64,000 nt of DNA. Source: ZC4RG35 sp036375695. GTDB taxonomy: Bacteria > Actinomycetota > Acidimicrobiia > Spongiisociales > ZC4RG35. Positions within the stretch are counted from its first letter, which is position 1; the number at the start of each line of letters is the position of its first letter. Below, piece by piece: positions 16,053 through 23,259 of the stretch. The stretch is taken from positions 23,824-87,823 of the forward strand of contig DASVBU010000004.1 of assembly GCA_036375695.1 (NCBI GenBank), written 5' to 3'. The notes under the pieces are model-generated. The model was given only the letters and a program-made list of their open reading frames with translations. It did no database searches and was not told the origin of the DNA. Both the position numbers and the translations under genes were made by a program.

Positions 16053-16423
16053 GGCAGCGCCTTCCCGATGTGACCGGGGCCGATGCGGACCACCTCACCG
16101 GTGACGGTCCCGGTGGAGGCGAGATGGATGGCCAGGGCCTCGGTCTCCTCCCGGGTGCCGGTCTCGCCGTCCCAGGCGACCACGTTGGCGGTCCAGCCCT
16201 TGCGCCAGCCCTCCAGGGCCATGGTCCGTGCCGCGGAGAGGATCCCGGTGGCCACCATCGCCCGGCCCGCGCCCCGTCGTCCCAGGAGGTCGTCGGAATG
16301 GACCACGAACACCACCGAGCGTTCCTCGGCCGCAGCCTCGCGGGCGAACCGGAAGGCGCGCTCCATCTCGGCGGCCACCTCCTCCCAGGAGTCGCCCACC
16401 TCGGCGGCCCAGTGGACGGTCAC
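16049..16423 (-). CDS. SDR-like half protein lacking the cofactor site
   Basis: The 124-residue product begins at GTG 16423, which overlaps the CoA-transferase stop as GTGA, and its end overlaps the SDR start. The sequence RSVVFVVHSDDLLG, GATGILSAAR-like VATGILSAARTMALEG, TANVVAW and GTVTGEVVRIGPGHIG resembles the second half of an SDR. The N-terminal glycine-rich NAD site and the Tyr-x-x-x-Lys pair are missing. It cannot be a working dehydrogenase alone. It could be a partner subunit of the SDR encoded immediately downstream or a decaying copy. The intact frame and tight coupling on both sides argue for a kept function. Confidence 0.75.
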   Translation of the reverse strand: MTVHWAAEVGDSWEEVAAEMERAFRFAREAAAEERSVVFVVHSDDLLGRRGAGRAMVATGILSAARTMALEGWRKGWTANVVAWDGETGTREETEALAIHLASTGTVTGEVVRIGPGHIGKALP

Positions 16424-17598
16424 GGGCTCACCGCCTTTCCCTCCTCGATCATCTTCTCGATGCTTCCCTCGTCGATCCCGGCCTCCTTGAGCACCTGGCG
16501 CGTGTGCTGGCCGAGCACGGGCGGCGCGGCGTGGGCCCGGGCCGGACGCTGGTCGAGCTGGATGGGGGAGCCGGTCCCTTTCACCCTGCCGGCGACCGGA
16601 TGGTCGTACTCGATCGGCATCTCGTTGTGCACGGCCTGCGGATCGCGGAAGGCCTCGGGGATGGTGAGCACGCGTCCGGCCGGGAGCCCGGCGGCGTGGA
16701 GGAGCTCGAGCCAGTGGTCGAGCCCTGCCGTCTTGAACACCTTGGTCAGCTCGGCCACGAGGCGGTCCCGGTTGGCCATGCGCTCCTCGTTGGTGGGGAA
16801 CCTCCCGGCGAGGTCGGGGCGATCCAGCACCTCGCAGAGGACCCCGAAGTGCCGATCGGAGACGATGGCCAGGGTGAAATGCCCGTCCCTCGCTTCGAAG
16901 ACCTGGTTGGGGGCGAGGAATGGGCTGGCGGTCCCGGTGCGGTCGGGCTGGCCGCCGGCGAAGGCCAGGGTGTTCCAGCCGGCCTGGACGGCCATGAGCC
17001 CGTCGCGGAGCGATATGTCGATCTGGCGCCAGCGGCGGGGGCGCTCGGCCAGAGCCGCCGCGACCGCGAGCGCGGTGTTGGTCCCGGCGACGTAGTCCCC
17101 GATCGTGGTGGCGGTCTTCTGCGGAGGGTCCTTCGGGCCCCCGGTGATCGAGATCATCCCCGACTCCCCCTGGAAGATGACGTCGACGCCGGCCCGCTCG
17201 GCGTAGGGCCCGGTGGCCCCGAATGCGTTGACGGTGGCGTAGATCAAGGTGGGGTTGAGCTCGCGGCACCGGTCGGGCCCGAGGCCGAGCCGATCCATGG
17301 CGCCGTGACGGAGGTTGTTGACCACGGCGTCCGCCCTGCGGACCAGGGAGTCGAGGACTCGCTTGGACCGCCAGTCCTTGGGGTCGATGGACACCGACTC
17401 CTTGCCCCGGTTGGCGGCCATGAAGAACAGGGACTCGCCCTTCTGGAAGGGCCCGAAACCGCGTGAGAGGTCACCTTCGGTGGGCTCGATCTTGATCACG
17501 CGGGCCCCGAGGTCGGCGAGGAGCATCGTGGCGTAGGGCGCTGCCACCAGGTTGCCGAACTCCAGGACCACGGTCCCGCGCAGGGGCCCGTCAGACAC
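16420..17598 (-). CDS. CaiB/BaiF family (class III) CoA-transferase
   Basis: This 392-residue enzyme transfers CoA between carboxylic acids through a mixed anhydride on a conserved Asp. The N-terminal VVLEFGNLVAAPYATMLLAD with LGARVIKIEP, GKESVSIDPK, and the catalytic Asp in TIGDYVAG are all visible, as is the typical VFEARDGHFTLAI. The acyl substrate is not predictable from sequence. It overlaps the upstream thiolase by 8 bases and the downstream half-SDR by 4, forming a four-gene operon for acid activation and beta-oxidation-like breakdown. Confidence 0.92.
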   Translation of the reverse strand: MSDGPLRGTVVLEFGNLVAAPYATMLLADLGARVIKIEPTEGDLSRGFGPFQKGESLFFMAANRGKESVSIDPKDWRSKRVLDSLVRRADAVVNNLRHGAMDRLGLGPDRCRELNPTLIYATVNAFGATGPYAERAGVDVIFQGESGMISITGGPKDPPQKTATTIGDYVAGTNTALAVAAALAERPRRWRQIDISLRDGLMAVQAGWNTLAFAGGQPDRTGTASPFLAPNQVFEARDGHFTLAIVSDRHFGVLCEVLDRPDLAGRFPTNEERMANRDRLVAELTKVFKTAGLDHWLELLHAAGLPAGRVLTIPEAFRDPQAVHNEMPIEYDHPVAGRVKGTGSPIQLDQRPARAHAAPPVLGQHTRQVLKEAGIDEGSIEKMIEEGKAVSP

Positions 17599-18799
17599 GC
17601 TCCAGCACCACCGCGATCCCCTGGCCCACGCCGATGCACATGGTGGCCAATCCGTAGCGGCCGCCGGACCGCTTCAACTCATGGGCCAGCGTCACCACCA
17701 GGCGGGCTCCCGAGGCGCCCAGCGGGTGGCCCAGTGCGATGGCTCCGCCATTGGGATTTAGCTTCTCCGGATCGATGCCGAGGAGACGCTGGGTGGCCAC
17801 GCTCTGGGCGGCGAAGGCCTCGTTGACCTCGACGACGTCCATGTCGCCGATCTCCAGACCGGCGCGCTGCAGCGCCTTCTGTGACGCCGGGACCGTGCCG
17901 ATTCCCATGACGTCGGGGTGCACACCGGCGGCCCCGGAGGAGATGATCCGGGCCATCGGCTCCAGGCCGTGCTTCTTCAAGCCCTCCTCGGTGGCCAGGA
18001 GCAGACCGGCGGCCCCGTCGTTCATCGGCGAGGAGTTGCCCGCCGTGACCGTCCCGTCCTGCTTGAAGACGGGGGGCAGGGCGGCGAGGCGCTCCATCGA
18101 GGTGTCGGTGCGCGGCCCCTCGTCGGCGGTGATGGTGACGGTGTCGCGGCGGCGGGCGTCCGTCGGTGCCTCGATGGCCTCGATCTCGGCATCGAAGCGC
18201 CCGTCCTTCTGAGCGGCCACCGCCTTCTCGTGGCTGGAGAGGGCGAAACGGTCCTGGTCCTCCCTGGCGATCTCGTGGCGCTCGGCCACCACCTCGGCGG
18301 TCATCCCCAGCGTGATCGGAGGGTAGAGACGCTCCATCTCGGGGTTGACCAGACGCCATCCGAGGACCGTGTCCACCATCTGTGGTGCGCCGGTCTGGAA
18401 GGCCCTCTCCGGCTTGGCCACCACGTAGGGCGCACGGGACATGGACTCCGACCCGCCGGCGATCATCACGTCACCCCAGCCGGCGAGCATGGAGTGCGCG
18501 GCGGACACCACGGCCTGCATCCCCGACCCACAGAGACGGTTGACGGTGGCGCCGGCGACCTCCACCGGGAGGCCGGCGAGGAGGACGGCCATCCGTGCGA
18601 CGTTGCGGTTGTCCTCACCGGCCTGGTTGGCGGCGCCCCACTGCACGTCCTCGATGGCGGCAGGGTCGAGGGATGGGTTGCGGGCGAGGAGACGGCGGAC
18701 GACATGGGCGGCGAGATCGTCGGGGCGGACGAAGGCGAGCTGACCGCCGATCTTGCCCATCGGGGTGCGGCAGCCGTCGACGATGAATACGTCGGTCAT
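17591..18799 (-). CDS. Acetyl-CoA acetyltransferase (thiolase)
   Basis: This 402-residue thiolase cleaves 3-ketoacyl-CoA to acetyl-CoA plus a shortened acyl-CoA, or runs in reverse. Motifs are the nucleophile Cys in VNRLCGSGMQAV, GGSESMSRAPY, NEAFAAQSV, the catalytic His in GGAIALGHPLGASGAR and the second Cys in ATMCIGVGQG. Length and motifs are complete. It is the first gene of the minus-strand operon thiolase, CoA-transferase, half-SDR, SDR. Its start lies 25 bases from a two-hairpin repeat element. Confidence 0.94.
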   Translation of the reverse strand: MTDVFIVDGCRTPMGKIGGQLAFVRPDDLAAHVVRRLLARNPSLDPAAIEDVQWGAANQAGEDNRNVARMAVLLAGLPVEVAGATVNRLCGSGMQAVVSAAHSMLAGWGDVMIAGGSESMSRAPYVVAKPERAFQTGAPQMVDTVLGWRLVNPEMERLYPPITLGMTAEVVAERHEIAREDQDRFALSSHEKAVAAQKDGRFDAEIEAIEAPTDARRRDTVTITADEGPRTDTSMERLAALPPVFKQDGTVTAGNSSPMNDGAAGLLLATEEGLKKHGLEPMARIISSGAAGVHPDVMGIGTVPASQKALQRAGLEIGDMDVVEVNEAFAAQSVATQRLLGIDPEKLNPNGGAIALGHPLGASGARLVVTLAHELKRSGGRYGLATMCIGVGQGIAVVLERV

Positions 18800-18807
18800 C
18801 GCCGATG

Positions 18808-18813
18808 AGGCTA
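18808..18813 (-). promoter_or_regulatory. -10 element TAGCCT of the thiolase operon promoter
   Basis: On the minus strand TAGCCT ends 8 bases before the thiolase ATG at 18799. The repeat element at 18825-18883 covers the expected -35 region and beyond. Confidence 0.4.
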
Positions 18814-18824
18814 CCCCGGATTTG

Positions 18825-18883
18825 TCCCCCAGCCGGAGGCTGGGGGAAGCTACCGCCGGCGAAGCGGAGCCGGGGGTAGGGGG
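18825..18883 (+). repeat. Two-hairpin dispersed repeat, copy A
   Basis: The first hairpin is CCCCCAGCC/GGCTGGGGG (9 bp, loop GGA); the second is CCGGC/GCCGG. The element ends in GGGGGTAGGGGG. A second copy in opposite orientation is at 33009-33065 with only a few differences and one 2-base gap. It sits between the divergent thiolase and HhH-GPD genes. Confidence 0.75.
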
Positions 18884-18921
18884 CCGGTCGTCCCCACCAC
18901 GCGGACCGGCGCGGGCCGCGA

Positions 18922-18927
18922 TACGGT
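18922..18927 (+). promoter_or_regulatory. -10 element TACGGT for the HhH-GPD gene
   Basis: TACGGT ends 6 bases before the ATG at 18934, with no Shine-Dalgarno sequence. A leaderless start is likely. Confidence 0.4.
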
Positions 18928-18933
18928 TCCCGT

Positions 18934-19482
18934 ATGCCCGAGATGCTCTTCTTCACCGAGTCCGAGGAGGCCAACCGGCTGCTGGCCCGGGACGGCCTGG
19001 CGTTGATGATCGGCATGCTCCTCGACCAGCAATTCCCGATGGAGCGCGCCTTCTACGGCCCCTACCTCCTCTCGGAGCGACTCGGGGAGGAGCTCGACGC
19101 GTCCCGCATCGCATCATGGGCCCCGGAAGACCTGGAGGCCATCTTCCGCGGTCCGCCCGCCATCCACCGCTACCCCGGCTCGATGGCGCAGCGGACCCAG
19201 GAGATGTGCCGGGTCATCGTCGACGAGTACGACGGCCGGGCCGAGAACATCTGGGAAACGGCGGCAGATGCCGGCGATTTGCTCGAGCGGCTCAAGGCGT
19301 TACCGGGCTGGGGCGAGGCCAAGTCGCGCATCTTCATCGGGGTGCTCGGCAAGCGTCTCGGCGTGGCCCCGGAGGGCTGGGAGGAGAAGGCCGCCGACTG
19401 GCCGAGCATCGCCGACGTGGCCGGCTTCGACGACGTTCTCGTCCTGCGCGCCCAAAAGCGCGAAATGAAGGCCAAGAAGTAG
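18934..19482 (+). CDS. HhH-GPD-type base-excision repair family protein
   Basis: A compact 182-residue protein of the actinobacterial HhH-GPD family. MLLDQQFPMERAFYGPYLLSERLG marks the first helices; the helix-hairpin-helix is LKALPGWGEAKSRIFIGVLG. The usual catalytic Lys/Asp of the GPD motif is not obvious, and there is no iron-sulfur cysteine set. It is related to DNA glycosylases, but whether it excises a base is not established. It stands alone, divergent from the thiolase operon. Confidence 0.85.
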   Translation: MPEMLFFTESEEANRLLARDGLALMIGMLLDQQFPMERAFYGPYLLSERLGEELDASRIASWAPEDLEAIFRGPPAIHRYPGSMAQRTQEMCRVIVDEYDGRAENIWETAADAGDLLERLKALPGWGEAKSRIFIGVLGKRLGVAPEGWEEKAADWPSIADVAGFDDVLVLRAQKREMKAKK

Positions 19483-19566
19483 GGCGGAAGGCCTAAACCC
19501 GCAGGCGTCTCCGGCCGATACCTTCGATGCGGCTCCTCCGGGGGGCCCGGGGGAGTAGGTGCGCAG

Positions 19567-20451
19567 GTGGAACAACAAATGCATCTTTCAGGGCAGCTTT
19601 CGGACTGGAGCATCCACGACCTGCTTCAGATCATGCAGGTCACCAAGAAGACCGGCTCACTCGACATCGAGGGCGCGCGGCGCGGTCGGATCCACTTCCG
19701 AAACGGCGCGGTGACCGGGGCCGAGCTCACCGGGTCCCGCGGCAGCTACAAGGGCGAGGACCGCGGCACGATCGCCGACATCCTCTACGTCCTCTCCACC
19801 CTGGACTCGGGCGACTTCTCCGTCGGCCCCGCCGACGGCCCCGAGACTTCCGGTCTCTCCGTCGACGAAGTGCTCTCCGATCTCGAGGCCCTGCGCCATC
19901 TCGAGGGTGAGGTCGTCGACGCCGGCCTGTTCGAGGCGGCCGGGATCCGCATGGTCAAGGAGATCGGCTCCCCGATCACGATCGACCCCGAGGACTGGCA
20001 CGTGCTCGTCACGCTGGTCCAGCCGTTCACGTTCGCCAATCTCGAGGCCCAGATCGGCCGCGGCGGGGCCGTGCGTCTCGTCCACACCCTGCACCGTCTC
20101 GGGGTGGCCGAGCCGATCACCGACCTCGACGACGAGGCCTCGCTGCTCGGCGCCGTCGCCGGCAGTGTCGCCAGCGACCAGACCTGGCTGGAGCGGGCCG
20201 CGACCAACAACACGGTTCCGCCTGCCACCGAGCCCGCTCCCGCCCCCTCGGCGCCCGAGCCGGTCGCAGCCGAGCCCACACCCGAGCCTGCACCCGAGCC
20301 CACGCCCGAGCCCGGGGCGGCGGAGGCGAGCGAGCCGGCGCAGCCCGAGCGGCATGAGCCCCTGGGCGTGTCGGCACCGGCCTCCACCACCCTCACCGAC
20401 GGCGTCTACGACGAGATCCGACGGCTGCGGAGCAAGGTCGCCGAGCGGTAA
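19567..20451 (+). CDS. DUF4388 domain protein
   Basis: Residues 5-~110 match DUF4388 (MHLSGQLSDWSIHDLLQIMQ, then KTGSLDIEGARRGRIHFRNG and a GAELTG turn), a domain found in bacterial regulatory and gliding-related proteins. Residues ~125-200 hold a winged-helix-like segment. Residues ~215-265 form a Pro/Glu/Ala-rich linker (repeats of EPxPEP), and the last 25 residues form a short charged helix. It is cytoplasmic, with no signal peptide. The start is GTG 19567, 11 bases after GGGGGAG; ATG 19579 is an alternative. It ends 12 bases before udk. Function is unknown; a sensory or scaffold role is the usual suggestion. Confidence 0.82.
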   Translation: MEQQMHLSGQLSDWSIHDLLQIMQVTKKTGSLDIEGARRGRIHFRNGAVTGAELTGSRGSYKGEDRGTIADILYVLSTLDSGDFSVGPADGPETSGLSVDEVLSDLEALRHLEGEVVDAGLFEAAGIRMVKEIGSPITIDPEDWHVLVTLVQPFTFANLEAQIGRGGAVRLVHTLHRLGVAEPITDLDDEASLLGAVAGSVASDQTWLERAATNNTVPPATEPAPAPSAPEPVAAEPTPEPAPEPTPEPGAAEASEPAQPERHEPLGVSAPASTTLTDGVYDEIRRLRSKVAER

Positions 20452-20454
20452 CGT
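20449..20454 (+). promoter_or_regulatory. -10 element TAACGT for udk
   Basis: TAACGT begins at the stop codon of the DUF4388 gene and ends 9 bases before the udk ATG. The identical hexamer appears before nadE, ctaB, nhaA and the sulfite-oxidase-like gene. Confidence 0.4.
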
Positions 20455-20463
20455 CGTCCGGCG

Positions 20464-21105
20464 ATGCCGGATCGCAGCCCGTTCAGCCCTGATCGCCCGC
20501 TGTTCATAGGCATCGGCGGCGGCTCCGGTTCGGGGAAGACCACGGTCGCCGAGGCCCTCATCGAGCGGCTCGACGGCGGCGTCGCCATGATCCAGCACGA
20601 TGCCTACTACCGGCATTCGCCTCAGCTCACCTTCGAGGAGCGATCCAGGGTCAACTACGACCACCCTGACTCCCTGGAGACCGAGCTCCTCATCAGCCAT
20701 CTCGGCATGCTCCGCGAGGGTCTTCCCGTGGAGCGCCCGGTCTACGACTTCGTCAACCATCTCCGCTCCGACGAGGTGGTGAAGATCGAGCCGTCACGGG
20801 TGGTGATCGTCGAGGGGATCCTCGTGCTCGCCGAGCCCGAGCTCCGGGCCGAGCTGGACCTCAAGATCTTCGTCGACACCGACCCTGACGTCCGGCTCGC
20901 CCGGCGCATCCAGCGCGACATGACCGAGAGGGGGCGGTCCGTGGAGTCGGTCATCGCGCAGTACTTCGCCACGGTGCGGCCGATGCATCTCGAGTTCGTC
21001 CAACCGTCGATGCGCTACGCCGACCTGATCATCCCCGAGGGTTACAACCCGGCCGCCGTGGCCACGGTGGTGGAGCTGATCCGCTCGCGGGTCACCGACC
21101 TTTGA
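20464..21105 (+). CDS. udk: Uridine kinase
   Basis: This 213-residue P-loop kinase phosphorylates uridine and cytidine in pyrimidine salvage. The Walker A is GGGSGSGKTT (residues 18-27). Family features follow: MIQHDAYYRH, NYDHPDSLETELL, VIVEGILVLAEPELR, FVDTDPDVRLARRIQRD and the C-terminal MRYADLIIPEGYNPAAV. Length and order are normal. It is followed after 18 bases by proC; the shared direction may be chance since each has its own promoter-like hexamer. Confidence 0.93.
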   Translation: MPDRSPFSPDRPLFIGIGGGSGSGKTTVAEALIERLDGGVAMIQHDAYYRHSPQLTFEERSRVNYDHPDSLETELLISHLGMLREGLPVERPVYDFVNHLRSDEVVKIEPSRVVIVEGILVLAEPELRAELDLKIFVDTDPDVRLARRIQRDMTERGRSVESVIAQYFATVRPMHLEFVQPSMRYADLIIPEGYNPAAVATVVELIRSRVTDL

Positions 21106-21109
21106 GCCG

Positions 21110-21115
21110 TAGAAT
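21110..21115 (+). promoter_or_regulatory. -10 element TAGAAT for proC
   Basis: TAGAAT ends 8 bases before the proC ATG at 21124 with no Shine-Dalgarno sequence, consistent with a leaderless transcript for the proline genes. Confidence 0.45.
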
Positions 21116-21123
21116 CGGCCGCC

Positions 21124-21963
21124 ATGCCTGAGAGGTGCACGGTCGGGGTCATCGGTGTGGGTGCCATGGGCGAGGCCCTGGTGTCCGGTCTGCTGGCCGC
21201 CGGTTGGGACCCGTCCGAGATCTCCCTCTGCGTGCGCCGCAAGGAGCGTGCCGAGGAGCTCGAGACCCGGTACGGCAGACATGTGCATCTCGACCCCGTC
21301 CCGGCGGTGGAGGGCAGGGACCTCGTCGTGGTGGCGGTGAAGCCGCGCGACGTGCCCGATCTCGTCCAGCAGCTGGCCGGGAGGATCGACCCGTCGCAGG
21401 CGGTGGTCTCGCTGGCCGCCGGTGTCACCACCGCCTCCTACGAGGCGGCGTTGGGTGAGGTCCCCGTGATCCGGGCGATGCCCAACACCCCGGCCCTGGT
21501 GGGTTTCGGCGTCACCGGGATCACTGCCGGGCGCCATGCCACACCGGCCCACCTCGACCTGGCGCGGAGCGTGCTCGGCGCGGTGGGGACGGTGCGGGAG
21601 ATGGACGAGAGGCTGTTGGACGCGGTGACCGCGGTCTCCGGCACCGGCCCGGCCTACGTGTTCCTGCTCGCCGAGGCCATGACCGAGGCGGCGATGAGGG
21701 AAGGTCTGCCCCGGGACATCGCGGAGAGCTTCGTCGCCCAGACGATAAGGGGGGCCGGCCATCTGCTCACCGACACCGACAAGAGCCCGGTCGAGTTGCG
21801 CTACGAGGTGACCTCGCCGGGAGGGACCACGGCGGCGGCCATGCACGTCCTCGAGGCGCGGGGTTTCCGGGCGCTGGTCGAGGACGCGGTACGGGCGGCG
21901 GCGCAGCGTTCGTCGCAGCTCGGCGCCGGCGGCTCCGCCGAGCCGCCGGGAGGTGACAGCTGA
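21124..21963 (+). CDS. proC: Pyrroline-5-carboxylate reductase
   Basis: This 279-residue NAD(P)H enzyme makes proline from P5C. Rossmann motif: VGVIGVGAMGEALVSGLLAAG. Family signatures are VVAVKPRDVPDLV, VIRAMPNTPALVGFG, DAVTAVSGTGPAYVFLLAEA and the C-terminal SPGGTTAAAMHVLEARGFR. It is complete. The proline dehydrogenase gene starts at or within 18 bases of its stop. A biosynthetic reductase paired with the catabolic dehydrogenase implies that proline-P5C cycling is managed from one transcript, while P5C dehydrogenase sits at 2438-3997. Confidence 0.95.
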   Translation: MPERCTVGVIGVGAMGEALVSGLLAAGWDPSEISLCVRRKERAEELETRYGRHVHLDPVPAVEGRDLVVVAVKPRDVPDLVQQLAGRIDPSQAVVSLAAGVTTASYEAALGEVPVIRAMPNTPALVGFGVTGITAGRHATPAHLDLARSVLGAVGTVREMDERLLDAVTAVSGTGPAYVFLLAEAMTEAAMREGLPRDIAESFVAQTIRGAGHLLTDTDKSPVELRYEVTSPGGTTAAAMHVLEARGFRALVEDAVRAAAQRSSQLGAGGSAEPPGGDS

Positions 21964-21980
21964 CCTTCTTCCAGAAGGCG

Positions 21981-22874
21981 GTGACCGGCGTGACCGGGAC
22001 GACCCCGGTCAGGAAGGCCATCACCAGGACCAGGCCCGGGAGGGCACTCGCCCATCGGTTCGTCGCCGGTGACACCCTCGACGATGCGGTCGAGGTGGCG
22101 CACTCGTTGAACGACCAAGGCTTCACCGTCTCGCTCGACCTGCTCGGCGAGGAGGTCCACGACAAGGAGACGGCTCTGGCCGCGGTCGACCGGTACCTGG
22201 TGTGCCTGGACCGGATCGCCGCCGAGAGGCTCGATGCCAACATCTCGGTCAAGCCCACGCATCTCGGTCTCGCGGTCAGCACCGACCTCGCCGCAGAGTC
22301 GATCGACCGTCTGGCGACTCGGGCGGCCGAGGTGGGGACGACCGTCACCATCGACATGGAGGACTCCCGCTACACCGAGGGCACGGTCGACATGTACGCC
22401 ACCGGCCAGCAGGCGCACGGGAACCTGGGCCTGGCCCTGCAGGCATGCATGAAACGGACGCCTGAAGACCTGGATCGCCTGCTCCCGCTGGGCGGCCACA
22501 TCCGTCTCTGCAAGGGCGCCTATCTCGAACCCCCGGAGGTGGCGCTGACGACGAAGCGGCAGGTCGGCATCGCCTATTCGGACCTCCTCCGCACCCTGAT
22601 GGGCGCCACCGGGGTCAAGCCCGCCGTCGCCACTCACGACGACGAGCTGATCGATCTCGCCGTCGAGCTCGCCGGGAACAGGTCGGAGCCATTCGAGTTC
22701 CAGATGCTCTACGGAGTCCGCCCCGACCTGCAGCGCGGGCTCGTCTCGGCCGGGTACCCCCTGCGGGTCTACCTGCCGTTCGGCTCGGAGTGGTACCCCT
22801 ACCTGACGAGACGTCTCGCCGAGCGCCCGGCGAACACCTGGTTCTTCGTCCGTGCCCTCTTCGGGGGGCGGTGA
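21981..22874 (+). CDS. Proline dehydrogenase
   Basis: This 297-residue FAD enzyme oxidises proline to P5C and passes electrons to the quinone pool. The TIM-barrel signatures are visible: SLDLLGEEV, TIDMEDSRY, IRLCKGAYLEP and the C-terminal RVYLPFGSEWYPYLTRRLAERP with the substrate-binding Arg pair. The length is that of the monofunctional enzyme, not PutA. The start is uncertain. GTG 21981 gives a plausible protein, but homologues usually begin a few residues earlier, and a CTG at 21960 overlapping the proC stop (CTGA) would add MTFFQKA. A nitroreductase gene follows after 3 bases. Confidence 0.9.
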   Translation: MTGVTGTTPVRKAITRTRPGRALAHRFVAGDTLDDAVEVAHSLNDQGFTVSLDLLGEEVHDKETALAAVDRYLVCLDRIAAERLDANISVKPTHLGLAVSTDLAAESIDRLATRAAEVGTTVTIDMEDSRYTEGTVDMYATGQQAHGNLGLALQACMKRTPEDLDRLLPLGGHIRLCKGAYLEPPEVALTTKRQVGIAYSDLLRTLMGATGVKPAVATHDDELIDLAVELAGNRSEPFEFQMLYGVRPDLQRGLVSAGYPLRVYLPFGSEWYPYLTRRLAERPANTWFFVRALFGGR

Positions 22875-22877
22875 AAG

Positions 22878-23234
22878 GTGGCGCTCGACGCAGTCGCCCG
22901 CGACACCCTCGCCCGGCACCGCACGGTCGACATGACCACCTACGGCCGCAAGACCGGCTTTCCCCGCACGATCGAGATCTGGTGGTTCCTGTTCGAGGAC
23001 CGGTTCATCGTCACCGGCACGCCGGGCCCGCGGGACTGGCTGGCCAACGTTCGCTCCGACCCGAGGGTGATCGTGGCCATCCCGGGGATGCAGGTCGATT
23101 CCATCGCCAGAGAGGTCGACGATCTCGAGTTCAGACGGCGGTTCTTCGCCGACTCCCAGGCGCGGTGGTACTCGACCCAGGCCGGGTACGAGCGGCTCGT
23201 GGCCGAGGCGCCGATGATCGAGCTGGTGTTCTGA
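22878..23234 (+). CDS. Deazaflavin (F420)-type nitroreductase family protein
   Basis: This 118-residue split-barrel protein is of the Ddn/PNPOx-like group. Segments TTYGRKTGFPRTIEIWWF (cofactor and substrate binding), GPRDWLANVRSDPRVIV and the C-terminal RFFADSQARWYS fit. Members in mycobacteria use F420H2 to reduce quinones or nitro compounds; others bind flavin or nothing, so the cofactor is an inference. The GTG start is 3 bases after the proline dehydrogenase stop, making it the third gene of that run. Confidence 0.82.
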   Translation: MALDAVARDTLARHRTVDMTTYGRKTGFPRTIEIWWFLFEDRFIVTGTPGPRDWLANVRSDPRVIVAIPGMQVDSIAREVDDLEFRRRFFADSQARWYSTQAGYERLVAEAPMIELVF

Positions 23235-23244
23235 CCTCGGCCCC

Positions 23245-23250
23245 TACACT
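23245..23250 (+). promoter_or_regulatory. -10 element TACACT for etfD
   Basis: TACACT ends 9 bases before the ATG at 23260. No Shine-Dalgarno sequence or clear -35 is present. Confidence 0.35.
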
Positions 23251-23259
23251 CGCCGGACG

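Noticed and set aside
22878..23234. Broken or truncated gene, because of its small size
   Set aside because: 118 residues is within the normal range for single-domain deazaflavin nitroreductase-like proteins and the motifs are complete.
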